Shown here: positions 1 through 13,245 of the stretch, piece after piece
How the letters are laid out: each line of letters starts with the position of its first letter
Position numbering within the stretch: position 1 is the stretch's first letter
From: Phoronis australis
Lineage: Eukaryota; Phoronida; Phoronidae
Reading direction: 5' to 3'
NCBI GenBank assembly: GCA_002633005.1
Contig: NMRA01000514.1
Span: forward strand, 188,001 to 245,780
Length of the DNA stretch: 57,780 bases
The notes under the pieces: generated by a model
The model's database searches: none
What the model was told of the DNA's origin: nothing
What the model saw: only the letters and a program-made list of their open reading frames with translations
Made by a program: the position numbers and the translations under genes

Positions 1-935
1 GGTCTCAGAAACAATAATGTACCAGATAAAGTCACACATAATTGGCGTTGCATCGTCACCAGCGGGCATCAGCTTTGGCAACAACGTATTCTTCTCTAAA
101 GGGACATGTGACTTTATTCACAAATATTACATCGATGATGGTGCAAAAAGCTGTAACCTTCCAGCAAAGCAGTAAAGCTTTGTACTCACGAAACAAGACT
201 TCTGTGTTCGGCAAGGGTTACATAGCCTAAGTGTAGTCTCATACGATGAGCAGAGAACGCTCAAAGGAAGCCATAGACCTCGATGACTTGTCTATTGAAA
301 GGTTCGTGGTATGCTATCGTTATTGGAAACTGATAATCTCGAGTAAGAACCAATGACCTGACGAGGAATCATGTCAATTGTGGTCTCGATATTTGATCCA
401 CTGGGATAGCTTACGCCATTCAATCTCATCGTGAAACAAACTCTGCAGCAGATGTGTAAAGAAGTAGCTGATTGAGACGACACTCCATCTGATAATGTAC
501 GACCCAGGAAGGAGATGAGGTCGAGGGTGACACAGCTGAACGTAGTGCACAGAGCTTACAGCCCGGCAAAGGACTATTCTGATGTCAGCCTCGCGGCGTG
601 TCATTAACGAGTGTGCTACTTGTTGAAAACTTTGAGGTCTGGCTCAGACCCACGACATAAACGACCTGCCCGAAGACAGTGTTCAACCCTCCCCTCTGTT
701 CTCACATAACGGTAAGGATAAGCTCAGGCCTTTCGTTACTTGAGAAGGTTGTAATAGAGCATACAAGTGCTGGGTCTGCTGTTTACATGCCTCGCGTACA
801 GAGCATTTCATGTTGACTTATTACAAATGGCTTATGTTGGTTCGTGGCCATCCGAGGCCCGGTCATGGTTCTGCCATGTGACCGAGGATCAAACTTCGTC
901 GGCGCTGCGAATGAGTTGGCTCAAGCTCTTTATTA
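1..935 (+). mobile_element. BEL/Pao-type LTR retrotransposon pol relic
   Basis: Conceptual plus-strand translation gives pieces of a BEL/Pao pol in the right order. Near 18-170 a reverse transcriptase part contains ASSPAGISFG and the catalytic box YYIDDGAK. At about 370-480 comes SIVVSIFDPLG followed by KQTLQQMCKEVAD, the post-RT region that in this superfamily reads DPLG..PF..LQ.LC. At about 665-930 comes an integrase remnant: LPEDSVQPSPLF, YKCWVCCLHASR and CDRGSNFVGAANELAQAL. The pieces are in different frames and carry stops, so this is a dead copy. It is cut by the window's left edge and no LTR could be delimited. Family assignment rests on recognised motif order, not on a search. Confidence 0.75.
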
Positions 936-2620
936 GATAAAGGAAGTTTCCAGTTGAAGTATTAGTTCTCGCATCACTGCGACTTTGTTTGGAATACTCC
1001 GTCAGAGTATTCACATAGGAAGTGTGTGGGTGAAGCGAGTTTTTCCAATAAATTATTATTTATTCACAACAAGTAAACATAATCTAATCACACACATGTA
1101 CGCTCTTTACGTAGAATGTTGTGTCTCAGATAAGTCGGAATTTTCGCCAGATCTCGTTAAGTAATCACCTGCTTTTTACGTTTTGTGCTCAATGTCATTC
1201 GCGCAGTATGCTTAAGAGTGGTCGTATGAGCAGAAATGCTGTGCAGCAGGTTTCTGCTCCAGTCGGCTTGCTACTAGTAACTAAAATACAGAACTGTGTC
1301 GAATAAACTCCGCGGCACCTTGGCTGCGTGTCGTAGATCGCAAGGCACCTTGTGGAGAAAAGTTTTCGATCATGGAACGGAAATACTTAATTTAATCCCA
1401 TAATTCAACACTCCAACCTTACCGACCAATCATTTCAGTGGCCGTCAGTTTGCTAGAAGATAGGCTAGTAAGCGGATCGAGCATAAATGTACTCGTGAAA
1501 CACCCTCTTTCACTCGAGGGGTTTTGTGAGATATTGCTTTTCTCGAAAGACACATTGCCTACTGAAAGCTTTCCCGGTTCAAGAATGGAGTATTCTGCAG
1601 CAGGGAAAATTTATTCCCCCTCTTGAACAATTTAGTTTGACAGAAACCAACTAACGAAACCAGCTAAGCTTTGGGTACTTTTTCTATTTTTATAGGTTTC
1701 GACGCAAAATTCCGTGGTAACGCAGGTCCAGGGTAAAGTGGCATTTTTCTCACCAATAAACCCGTGCATGGATTTTGGGAATAAATAATCTCTTTTTGTC
1801 ATTTTCTTTGTAGTACACTACAGGCACAAAACCCTGAAAACAGTGTTTGTGATTAAATTAACATCAAGCCACATTTTGAGTGTTAAATGATATTACAAAA
1901 CAAGGATCTTCAGACCTATAAATTTTCATTTGAGTTTAATAGTTCCTTCGAAATTTTCTTAATGATCAAACGTGACTAACGTTTACAGTGAGTTGTTATA
2001 TGACAGTGGTGTAGCGAGGACGTAGTTTTAGCTTAACCAGGAACCTAAGAACTACACAGCAACAGAAGACGGTAGAAATTTTGGTTAGAAATGCCAAAAC
2101 GTAGTCAAGTAACCTTTTAAGCAATCGTTTTTGTAACCCTCACGTGCAAAACGCATGTGTTTAAAACACTCCGTCAGGTGGAGATTCTCCCAAGAGCGGT
2201 TGTGTGCCCTGTCCAAATTTTAGCCTTTAAGCGCCTCAAATAAAATTAGTGATTGAATACTATCAAACAAAGGGTAAAATTGACACTCCTTGCTTTTGAG
2301 AATTACTTTGAAACTTAGCAAAACGTTTTAGCTAACTTTACCATAATTAAAAGTACTTTAGTTACTAGCAAGTTACGCAAGAAAATCACCTGTGTTTGTT
2401 TTAAGAATAATTTCAATTAAAGTCAATGTCCCGATGTATGCAAGAACTGTTACACGCAACAGGTGTATTAAACTTTATATTTTACTTAATGGAAATCATT
2501 AGCATTAGGTCAGTTTAATTAAATGAAAGGCTCGGATCTGTTTGTATATCAGAACACAATAGGACGCCATTCGTATTTTTCTATAGTAAGCACGATTTTG
2601 TGCGAAGTATGTTCGATTTT
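936..2620. other. Upstream intergenic DNA, no gene seen
   Basis: AT-rich sequence between the BEL/Pao relic and the gene A promoter. Short open frames (for example 1121-1306 and 1438-1626) lack splice-consistent context or recognisable domains. Any distal regulatory elements of gene A would lie here, but I could not identify one. Confidence 0.5.
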
Positions 2621-2628
2621 CGAGGAAC

Positions 2629-2637
2629 TATATAAAT
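2629..2637 (+). promoter_or_regulatory. TATA box of gene A
   Basis: TATAAATA-like element 50-58 bases upstream of the first ATG (2687), in the right place for a transcription start near 2660. The ATG sits in a favourable A-rich context (ACAAAAATG). Inference from position and match; no expression evidence. Confidence 0.6.
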
Positions 2638-2686
2638 ACTGCTAAGATACTAACCACACGCTGTCAACACGTAGCAAGGAACAAAA

Positions 2687-2747
2687 ATGCAGCGTCCAAT
2701 TCTAATTCTGGTCTGCGCATTTTTCACGTGGCAAAGCCTTGTTGACG
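2687..2747 (+). CDS. Gene A exon 1: signal peptide
   Basis: Begins with ATG and encodes [15 protein letters not shown] and about five more residues, a standard signal peptide with one basic residue and a strongly hydrophobic core. The donor GTAAGT at 2748 leaves phase 1, matching exon 2. A TATA box lies 50 bases upstream. This fixes the protein as secreted or luminal. Confidence 0.85.
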
Positions 2748-5700
2748 GTAAGTCCCTCTCTGAAAAAACCATTATCTTGCTTGTCTTTTAAATTGCAGCA
2801 ACACAAGTGATCTCATTATAAGGTTTCTAGAGTCAATTAACCTAAAACCATAGATAGCATAGGATGAAACAGAATGAAACAGGTGAAATCGAATCTTACA
2901 ATTTATGGAACAGGGTTTACTGTCACAAGAAATCTTACATTGTAACTAGAAGTTGAGATGGATTTTACATGTGCCTTATCAAATACGTGATGGGCGTAGT
3001 CTACTATATGTAGGTAGTAATGGTTTAGTTGCACTTTTAACTCAGGTAAAGATTTCACGCATCATCTCCAATGCACCATGAGAATTCTCGATGTATTTTA
3101 TGAAATGTGTCAATAGTTGCCTATACAGCTGCAAACCTTTAAAAAGGATAAAAACCTACTTCCGGTCCAAAATGCGAATGCATGCAGTTTGAAGCACCAA
3201 CACAAGGTCAAAAAACGATTTCGGGCTTTACGTTGAATTTTAGCCTTCGAAAATTGTAGCTACCCTCTCATGGTATCTTAGATCCGTCAGTGTGCAGAGG
3301 GGCCAGTAAGATTCTTTTTAAAACGCTCCCGAAGGGTCGTCACAAACCATCTGTTTTGAAATTCACCATCAAATTTGTCATTTGTTGAATCAAATTTAAC
3401 TTTTGCAGTTTCCATTTGTGTTGTGCTCCAAGAAATTACATCTAACTGGTATTTATGGGCTTGGCTTTAAAAGAAAACAAACTAGGCTTTATTTGATCGT
3501 TTGATTCATTTTGGTTTCGGACACGGACAACAAGCCTTCAATGGGAACAGGCGTTCTTCTTTTCTTTATCAGGCACGTGCACAGAGGAAGAGTATGAGAC
3601 AAACTGCAAGAGAACGATGACGGGTAAAGAGTACCGAGGGAAGCTTAGCATCACCCGGTCTGGGAAGATGTGCCAGCGGTGGGACAGTTACCATCCTCAT
3701 CGCCACCGCGTCTACAATCATCTTCTTAATCAAAAGAACTATTGTAGAAATCCGGACAACTCACCTAACGGGCCATGGTGTTACACCCAGAACCCAAACA
3801 AAAGGTGGGAATATTGCGATATTCCCTTCTGTCCAACAGGTAAGTCATCTCCGCTAACGTCACCGACAGCAATGGCCGATAAATCAAATCATATTCGATT
3901 GAAAAGAAAAAGAAAATATAATCAACAGCAGTACGACAGAGTGTCCAAACTTTCTGTCTCACGAACCGCACGGACATTCCTAATCAGTTTTTTTATAAAC
4001 ACATTTCTCGTGCGCTGCATCTTTTCTGTTGTACGTTGCAATATTGTTTCAAACGAATACATTTTGGCATCTGTTTATAGGGATATGTTGTGAGAAAAGG
4101 ACGTTTGTATGTGCGAAGGCAATAATTATGTGATCGCTGAAGTCTTAATGGGCAAACTTGCTTGAACGCTGTACATGTACCTCCGTTTCTTCGAAAAGGC
4201 AAACGATTTGCGCTAGAAATGAGTTGCACAACTTCCTATCTATATGTGTAAACGATAAAGTTGTATACGGGCTATGAAGAAAGTTTATCAAATCAGCGTG
4301 TATAGAAAGACAAGCTTGTGCAACGAATTTCTTTCTTTTTTGATACCATAACGAAGATTGTACCGAATGTGCGTGTATTGTATAGATTGCTTGTGAAGAA
4401 GCACGTATCTTTAGGTCGCAGCTGTATCGGAAAACGGCTTTTAAATTACCCGCAACTAACTGGTTTAATTTTATAACTTCCAGATGAAGACGTAGACGAT
4501 GGGTGCGATTGCGCAAAAATCACGAAAAATGTCCACCGTTTCGCCGCCGACATCACTAGATTGAAAGTATCAATAACGGGAAACGTGACTGTGGCCAAGA
4601 ATCTCCAGGTATTTTAACCTAATAATGGGTAGATCTGTACGTGGTCATTGTGTTTAGATATGAAAATTCATTAATCTACGTTTCTGATTTTCATACAACT
4701 ATGTCAGTTACCGGTAGAAATCACATGCATCCGCGTCATTGCGCCATTGGGAATCTAACAGAATGTAAGGCATTTGAGACGGACAAAAATAGTGCAAGTG
4801 TCTTATTAATTCAAATTTAAAGTTACTAAGAGTTACTTTTGCCGGTCAAAAATGAACAACTTGAAAATAGGATGAAGACTAAATGAGAGTTGACCACTTG
4901 ATAAATACATCAATCATGGAAGAGCACCCCGGCGCTAAGAGCTATCTTAATTTTTTTTAACACCCGTGGTGAACAATGGTTGCTTTTTACAAAAAAAATA
5001 AATCTAATATGCCACAGGTTGCTTAGAAATATTTCTTAACTATAATGAGTGAGATTTCTGTTTGCAAAATGCAAATATCCAGTCTCAGTCTCTACGTTCT
5101 AAAATTGAAAAGCTCCATGTATAAGCTACTGATTTTACGAAAAAAAATCAAAGATTTACAATTTGACTGCTTCTACTTACAATAAACGTGGCTGAATGGC
5201 AATGAGATGTTGTTTTCACAAATTCAATGGTTGTAATATAATAACCGTGAGAACTTGTTGATTTTCTTCAGAGATACTTTTAACAGAATTGGCGTTTAAA
5301 AATCATGAATAATAAAAATGAATAAGAAGGCTATAAGTAACCAAAATGAACTTGAGCACTCTTACCCCCATGCCCTGCATAATACCTGAGGGTTCATACC
5401 CCCTTCTATCATTTTTAGAGACCGCGTAAAGCATGGTACATGTAAGTGAAGGTTCCATTTGAATCAAGTCTCCAATCATTGAAATGTTTTGTTGCGAAGA
5501 AAGACAAATTTGGACATCTTTCCAGTGCCCTACGTAACCTTAACAGCAATATTCTTCTAAGTAAAGTATCAGACAAAATTGGCGACTCGTAGTAAAAACA
5601 CAAAAACCACAACGGGATTTGCTGTCCTTTTAAGTTAATGGACAGCTTCAGGAAATGGCAGTCCAACATTTATCATCAATAGAGGACGCATCCTGTTCCC

Positions 5701-8700
5701 AAGGAGGTTTCAAAGTATCGCTAATTTAGATCAAATATTCAGATGATTGTGATGTTTAAGCGGAAATGGATACATGCTATACTAGAGCGAAGAAATGTGC
5801 GCTAGGTGTAAAATCTTCATGCGAACTTTGGCGTGCCTGCTGTATGTGTCTGTTGTTAATATCGAACAAGAAAGCCTTCGGGCACTTTAGTATTCAATAA
5901 AGTTGTGAATTTTAGTCGGGAGTTCATTGACTCCACTAATTATTTTTGGAACGTCGATCTTAATTTCCGATGTTTTATCTTGAAGTCGTTGAACTGTATT
6001 ACTGCGCTCCGGAATTGTTCTACAAATAGAAGTCAACTCTTAGTCTGCATAAGATGTCAGTAACTGCGATTATATGATGGCAGTTTTCTCCGAGTTTCCA
6101 GTTGATCATCAATTACGTGTACACCGTAATTTCACAAGTAGCTGAACATAAAAGCCGGCATAAAAAAGGCAAGCGGTGATCTTCAAAGTGTGGAAGAAAA
6201 AGAGACGACGAACTGTGGCGCGTTGAAAGAGCAATCTCAATAGAATGAGAATTTTGAGAACAAAATCGAGCGCTGGACATTTTCAGAAGAATCAATTTTT
6301 TGTAGACCGCCGGTTGGCTTTGCCTTCCTCTAACGTCTTCCAGAAATAACTTGACATCGATGGTTATTTTCATTGATTCTAAGCATATAAAATCTGCTTG
6401 AAAAGCTTATAATGATATAAGTCTCCAGTATTTGACTTATTACTTGATTAAAATTCCCCGAGCGCAGAGACTTGAATATGATCTCCGGTTGCCACTCAGC
6501 ATCATAGTTATACGAAATTAGTTTCCCTAAATTGGCATAAAAATATGCTTCAAAATCCCACCAATCTCATGATTGCAACTTCTAATATATGCAGTTTTGG
6601 GGGCTACTAACTAGAGTACAATATTGATAGATATAATGCCTAAGCTCTCAAATTACACGCCGGACAGTGAGCTTGCGAGTGAAGCAGTACGCACATAATC
6701 ACTAGCCTGACTTTAGGCCATTAAATTACGCCGCAAATAATTACTTTATACCTTTAAATTATGCCGCAAATAATTACTTTACGCCGTTAAAGTACGACGC
6801 AAATAAATACTTCACGCCTCTAAATAATTACTTTACGCCTCTAACAACATTTAACTTTCACACGTAATATAACGGCGTAAAGTAATTACTTTACGACGCA
6901 AGTAATTATTTTACGCCGTAAATAATTACTTTACGCCGCACATAATTTATTTATGCATTAAAAATAATTTGCGGGCAAATAATTAATTTACGCCACTGAT
7001 AGGAATTGATTTACGTACGCCATTTCACGGCGACACTTTCCCCCCAACAGCCCACCATGTTGGCCGGGGGTGATTTGAATACGACATTTTTACCCCTGCA
7101 GAAGAAGGCTATTCCCAGGCAAAATCCCGGGCATAAGCGTTTCCTAATCACGTCTACTCTACTTCTGGACTTCATAGATTTCGGACATAACACATACATT
7201 ATAGACGTACTCTAATATTCGGTTAAAAGTGTTGACCGTTGTCTCCTGTGATCATGGTAAAAACGAGAGAAGTTACTTACTGGGAGACATTTCCATGATA
7301 GCAAGTAGCAGCATAAATTCAAGAAAATAACTACGGTTTTAAAACTTGACATATTTGGTGTCATTTATTAAACACCATCCTCAGAAGTCATAATACAGTT
7401 GCCACCTAGCTAGGTCGAGCAACAAGTAATGAAGCACAGATACAGTCAGTTACAGGGAGTGACAATGAGACATTTAGTTAGCTGAGCATAACGTTTCAAG
7501 CCTGCAGCCCAGGCCCTTGATCAGACGACTGTTCTCCTAGCCATTGCGAACACCAGGGGGGTTTGCAGTCCCTGGTCACGGATAAGTGGGGGGTTGTACT
7601 GTTTAATGTAAATGGCCTCTTTGATCTTATGGGAGTGCCAATGTTCGTGTCTAAATAAAACAAGAGTAGCGGCCATATTGATGGTGTGGCCAGATGATAC
7701 TAAAGTGGTCACCGATAGCAGTGGGTTTGTCCATTTTTTGTGTTCTGCAAAACGGTGCCAAGAACACATTTGGTTTCACCGATGTACTCTATACGTGAGA
7801 AGGATCCTGGTGACACTGGGTCTGATAAACAACACACGACTGTTTCTCAAGTGGGGTGACGTCATTACCCGGGTTTAACAAGAGTGTTAATGGGTTTGAA
7901 GTAAGCTTTGACCTCATGGCGTACCTCTGAAGGTGTGACGTACATGTATGTATGGGATCCAGCTAGTTATCCTAGTGTTGCCCTCTGTTGTTTAGTTTGT
8001 GTGTAATTGTCATTGTTGTGTTAGTACTGTTACTCTTATTGTTAACCTCTATGGATTTCAGTGACGGTACTGTGCGACTTTGTTCAGAGCTTTTGTGAGT
8101 TCTATTTCTGTTATGCAAATTAGTATTTAGGTGTGCTGATGTTTGTCCGGGCTGAGTTTAGTTTGACACTGGAGAGCATACTGAAGATTTCTTTAATAAA
8201 CTACCGTTTACATGAAGTGTATGTGACTTTGGCTGACAACTAGCCCGCAATGCTAGGTCTGTCATCACTATACATGTATAGTGTTGGTGGGCTTACTATT
8301 GCGAGGAAGTTTCATTGCCTATGGCTCATACTCGTTAGCTTCAGTGATGTATCTTTCTTACTAGAGCTCGGTTTAGTAGAGTTCTCACAACAAACTGTTG
8401 GTGTTGAACAAGGTGGTTGGAGCGGAAATTCAATTATTGGTCTGCGTGGGTAGGTTTGCGGTATCGCAAACCCATCAGTGCTAGTGATGACAGACCGAGA
8501 TACATGTAAATGCTGGGATCTTGTGCAATCGTGGAGTGTCCGAAAAACGGCCGTACGTCGCGCCTTCACACGCCATAAAGTCTACGCTTGGCCCATTAAC
8601 ACTTAACGTAATGATGTCAGCTCACTTGAGAAGCAGTCGCGTGTTGTTTAGCAAATCCGGTGTGACCAGGATTCTTCTCGCCTATATATCAGTGAAACCA

Positions 8701-11700
8701 AACGCGCTCTCGGCACCCGTTTTGTAGAACATAAAAACTGGACAAACCCACTGCTATTGGTGACCACTTAGTTTCATCTGGCCACACCGACCATCAATAT
8801 GGATAATACATGCGTCTATATAGACAGGAAAATTGGCACTCCCGTAAGATTAAAGAGGTCATTTATATTAAATAATACAACACCCATTGAACTGAGAATA
8901 GGGACTGCAACTTCCCTGTATTTACGGCAGGTGATATTTCCGGTTTCACAACAGCGGGACGAACAGTCACGTGATCAATGGCATGAGCTGCAGGTTTGAA
9001 ACGCTATGCTCAACTAGCTAAATGTCTTCTAGTAAGTAACTTCTCTTGTTTTTACGTAAAAATATAATTTGGGCCACACAAGCTGATTGACGCAGAATGC
9101 GGAAACCATGACACCGGACAACTTCTCGGAATGCCAATTGACACATTTGGCTACAGCGCCATATATATGTCAAGATTATACTTGGGAGCGCGTGTGGAAC
9201 TTTTGGATAGCGTGCGTTGAATTTAATATTTTGAAATAACCTAATTACATCATTTTAGTTATTAATAAAACACATAAGTGGTAAGTGGAAAAATATCTAC
9301 TCTCATATATGGCATTGATTATTTTCTTCACTGCAGAGCACTACTTCTGCACAAAAACACCAAAAATTCGTAATTTTTCCACTTGGCCATTCCTGGTAAT
9401 GCCTTTAAAGCAGTTACAATCCGTGTTCCATTCGAGAAGCAAACTGAAATTACACGATTGATCTTTTATTGGTCCTTACTCAGATGTGAAGGGATTTCTG
9501 TGTTCGAAAGGAAAAGACAGAGGATTTGAATGGTCAATAAGCTTTGTCAAATTTACCTAACATCTGAAGAAATGGACACAACGGAATATTAAGTAAAGCA
9601 CATCGCTGCACTATAAGATGCAAACGACAACAACCAAGTCTATCGCGACATTTTTAGGCCCGAAATAAGGCCTTTTACATGGGCGGCGCAGCACTGAAAA
9701 AAGTGGGGCGGCTAAAGCCCCCTCAGCCCCTCTGTGGTGCACCGCCTATAGACCATGCGCAGCGTAGAACTTAAAATGTGGGGCTATAGCCCCCCCAGAC
9801 CCTTATGAGGCGCCGCCCATGTTTTAGTTGCCTTTTCTACCCAAGTGGCTCACATATTGGAACTTTAACTGCATCTACATGTACCTGTGTCTCCCACGCC
9901 GTATACTTTACAGGCGATGACGTTGAAACACGAAGAACTGTTGACGAGCTTGTTGGAGAAAACCAGTGAAGAAGAAAAGGTGTACAGCACGAGCATCAAC
10001 ATAATGAGTCAGAAGATCAACGTATTCGTCAATCAAATAGAATCGAGAGTTGTAAGGCTTGAGCGCAAGTTCATTGCTCTGAACAAGTTGTTCGTTGACT
10101 TTGAAGCGACTTGGAGCAACAAGATTAAGATCATCAGCGGTACGAAAACACTGGCATAAAGCATCCATGTTAAACCTGACTAACCATTGAGTACATGTGG
10201 TTCAAAATATTCGTATAACTGCTGATAATTTGTTTGGTTAGACATTTCTGTTGTTTTTCCTTTTTTTAGGTGTTAGTAGTATTTTTGAAGCAGAAACATT
10301 GTGAAGCACTTCGAACTCCTAATCTGTGTGTTCTTAACATATTCGGCTGTGTATTTAGACAAATAATTTGGGACACCGCTCACTTCTTTTCCATACGTCC
10401 CAGACGCTGCCTCCAGGTGCTCGTTCGGAGGCGCATGACAATTGCGAAAACGCAAGATTACGCAAGTCTTCGCCAGATATAGTGCCATGTATTACACGTG
10501 ATCACGCTAGACTGCTTGCACCTACGGAATTAGGCACATTTTTTTACCAATTCAGAAAGCCGGAAGTAAACGCAACAAATAGTACCAAAAGACTTTATAA
10601 CAGATGCCCTATTTTTGATGAGCCGGTGCTTTCAACTTTACGACATAAAAGGCGAATGAAATGCACCTGCAATCAACAGAATGCCCAAATTGTGTCTTTG
10701 ATGGTGCATGATGAGGTCGCATTTACCTTTAATTTTTTTATTTCTTTTTAAACAGAACCGACAATGGAGGCAATAGTTTGTGAAAACGAGCAACTGCGCT
10801 TAAGATGTCCACGCCAAAATGCTATTCGCATCAAGAGCGCCGTCTACGGGAGGCAGGATAAAGCAGTTTGCTACAAGAAAGGCCGAGTACTTAATACTGT
10901 GTGTGGAGATGAAGAGTCGTCCCATGAGGTATGTTGACGTGATTTCAATACACCCTTCTTCTCTAGTTTTGGTTCTGCGACTAGTCTAGTGCTTCATTGT
11001 TTCTTGTTTCTGCGCAATACCAAGCTCCTGTTACGAGATCGCCTTTACACAAATGTATGATTGTGTTTTTGTTGGCGGGATTCTTGAAACCATTGTTTTA
11101 CGCTAACAGAAAATAAGTTAATGTGTATCTGATCATCATGAGAGTGCGTAGGCATGTCCAACAACCGAAGATTGTATGCATTTCATTTTACTTGACGTGA
11201 TAAACCTAGATACCACTTTCTCACTTTCAGAAGCTTTTGAGACGTCATGGTGTTTGGCGGATTTTTCGAACTGTTTAAATAGGATTTATAAACAGTGATC
11301 ATACGAAGACTCCTTTTGTGAACAGGACGAGGTGGCTGTCTCTGGCAGCATGTTCAGGTGTATGTAGGCTGTACTCACTCCCGTAGTCAGAAGTATTCAA
11401 CAGGAGACACAAACGCAACATTATTGACTGCGGAGGAATCAGTTTATCCGAGGATAATTTTGCAAAGAGCAATGGGTCAAACTCAAAATTGAAACCAGTT
11501 TTAACTGGGGAAGAATTTGCAATGAACCGGGCGGCTGGTCATGTTGTTCCTTCCGGCGTTGCTACGCCTATGGCTGTATCAGCTCATGAACTCATCCAAA
11601 TACGTTAGGACAACCGGTATATAGAAGTCGCCAAACAATCACCCCCGCATCAATAAATATATATCCGGCAAGACAAAGTTTATCGCTAGCTACGCTGAAA

Positions 11701-13214
11701 AGTAAGCTTTTAAGTAAACACTGTTTAATTAATTCACCCACCCACGTTTTGGTGTCATTTGAGAAATTTTTACTCGCACCTGCATCAAAATGATACACCT
11801 GTTTGTTTCAGTAACATCTGCATCAGTTGAATCAACACTAACTTAATTAAAAGAAAATATAACTATTATTTGTCATAGAGTTAAGGGTTCGAACACCTTG
11901 TTCGCATTCCAAGAATGATGAATTATGGGAATAGGTTTAGTACTGAAATCAGGGGCCTGTTCCAAGAAACTGACTTAATTTCATTTTTGACTTAAGTTTA
12001 GGATTTGTCTTAACTTCCAAACTTTGAAACTTCTACATTAGTCAAAAAAGACAAACCTTATGTCAAACACTTAAAACAAACTTAAGATCTCTTTCTTGAA
12101 TTGGTTTTGAGACAAATTTAACTTTTATTTTAAAATTTACAACAATTTAAGATTTGTCTTAGCTAAGTCAGTTTTGTTGGAACGGGCCCCTAGTCAGTAA
12201 GTTTACATATTTCCCACAATTCGTCATTGTACGGATGATTAAATGGAGCCATTAAATTCCATTTTGTATTTACGAGGCAGTGTAAATTTAACGCTAATCA
12301 TCGTAAAATTTCTGTTTTGTGTCGAACTCCGTTGTCATATTGATCGTTGTCGGATCTGTGGTAGGATCACTCAAACGCTTAATTGGTCGTACACTAATCT
12401 TTGTGTATTTCTTTAACTTCTCGGAATCCAGTCTAGAACATTTTAATTAATCTCCCAACAATGAAAAAATATATAAAAAAACAAAAGTACGAAAAAAACT
12501 TTTTGTGGCAAGCATCAAACTATATGGCAAAAATAGGATATCTTAACATTAATAACTAACAACTAAATGTCGTTATTCTATCCCATCATACTAAATGAGG
12601 ACTTGCGCTGCTTTACGTAACAGGAGCTTTTAAAAAGTTTGTCCAGTTCCATAGTACTAATTGTGAATCGTTTCTCCAACGTATGTTGAATACACGTACA
12701 ATAGGGAAACTTTGTACTCGTCTTCAATGTAGTCAAATATGTATATTAAGCCCCAACTTGAGCCGCAAATATTGTCTTTAACATCGGTGAGTAACCTTGT
12801 GTTGTCGACGCCTGTAGCGGAAGTGGTGCCGCCCCCTCTCCTGGTTACCACTTATTTTTGTCATCCTCGATCCTTAAGCGCCTCGCCCGGTCGATGGAGC
12901 CCCTCGAGCAATGCCGTCTTTATCCTGAAGCTTGCGATTAGGATGAAATACTAAACGTATGTAACGCTGTAAAGTATAACCTTGTCTCAATAGGTCCTCC
13001 AGTCTTTGTGCGATGGCCGTCGACACTGCCAAGTAGACGCCAACAACAAAGTATTTGGGGACCCCTGTTTCGGTACATTTAAGTACCTTCAAGTCCAATA
13101 CACATGTGTCGAATCGACTAGCGAAAGCAATGAGGAAGAAGAGGAGGAAGGAGAAGAAGAAGAAGAAGAAAAAGACGGTAAGATACCACACTTAGCACGG
13201 TAAATATATATATG

Positions 13215-13245
<31 letters not shown>

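Noticed and set aside
7612-8999. Plus-strand frames at 7612-7878, 8250-8453 and 8521-8727
   Set aside because: Antisense or frameshifted reading of the Penelope-like relics.
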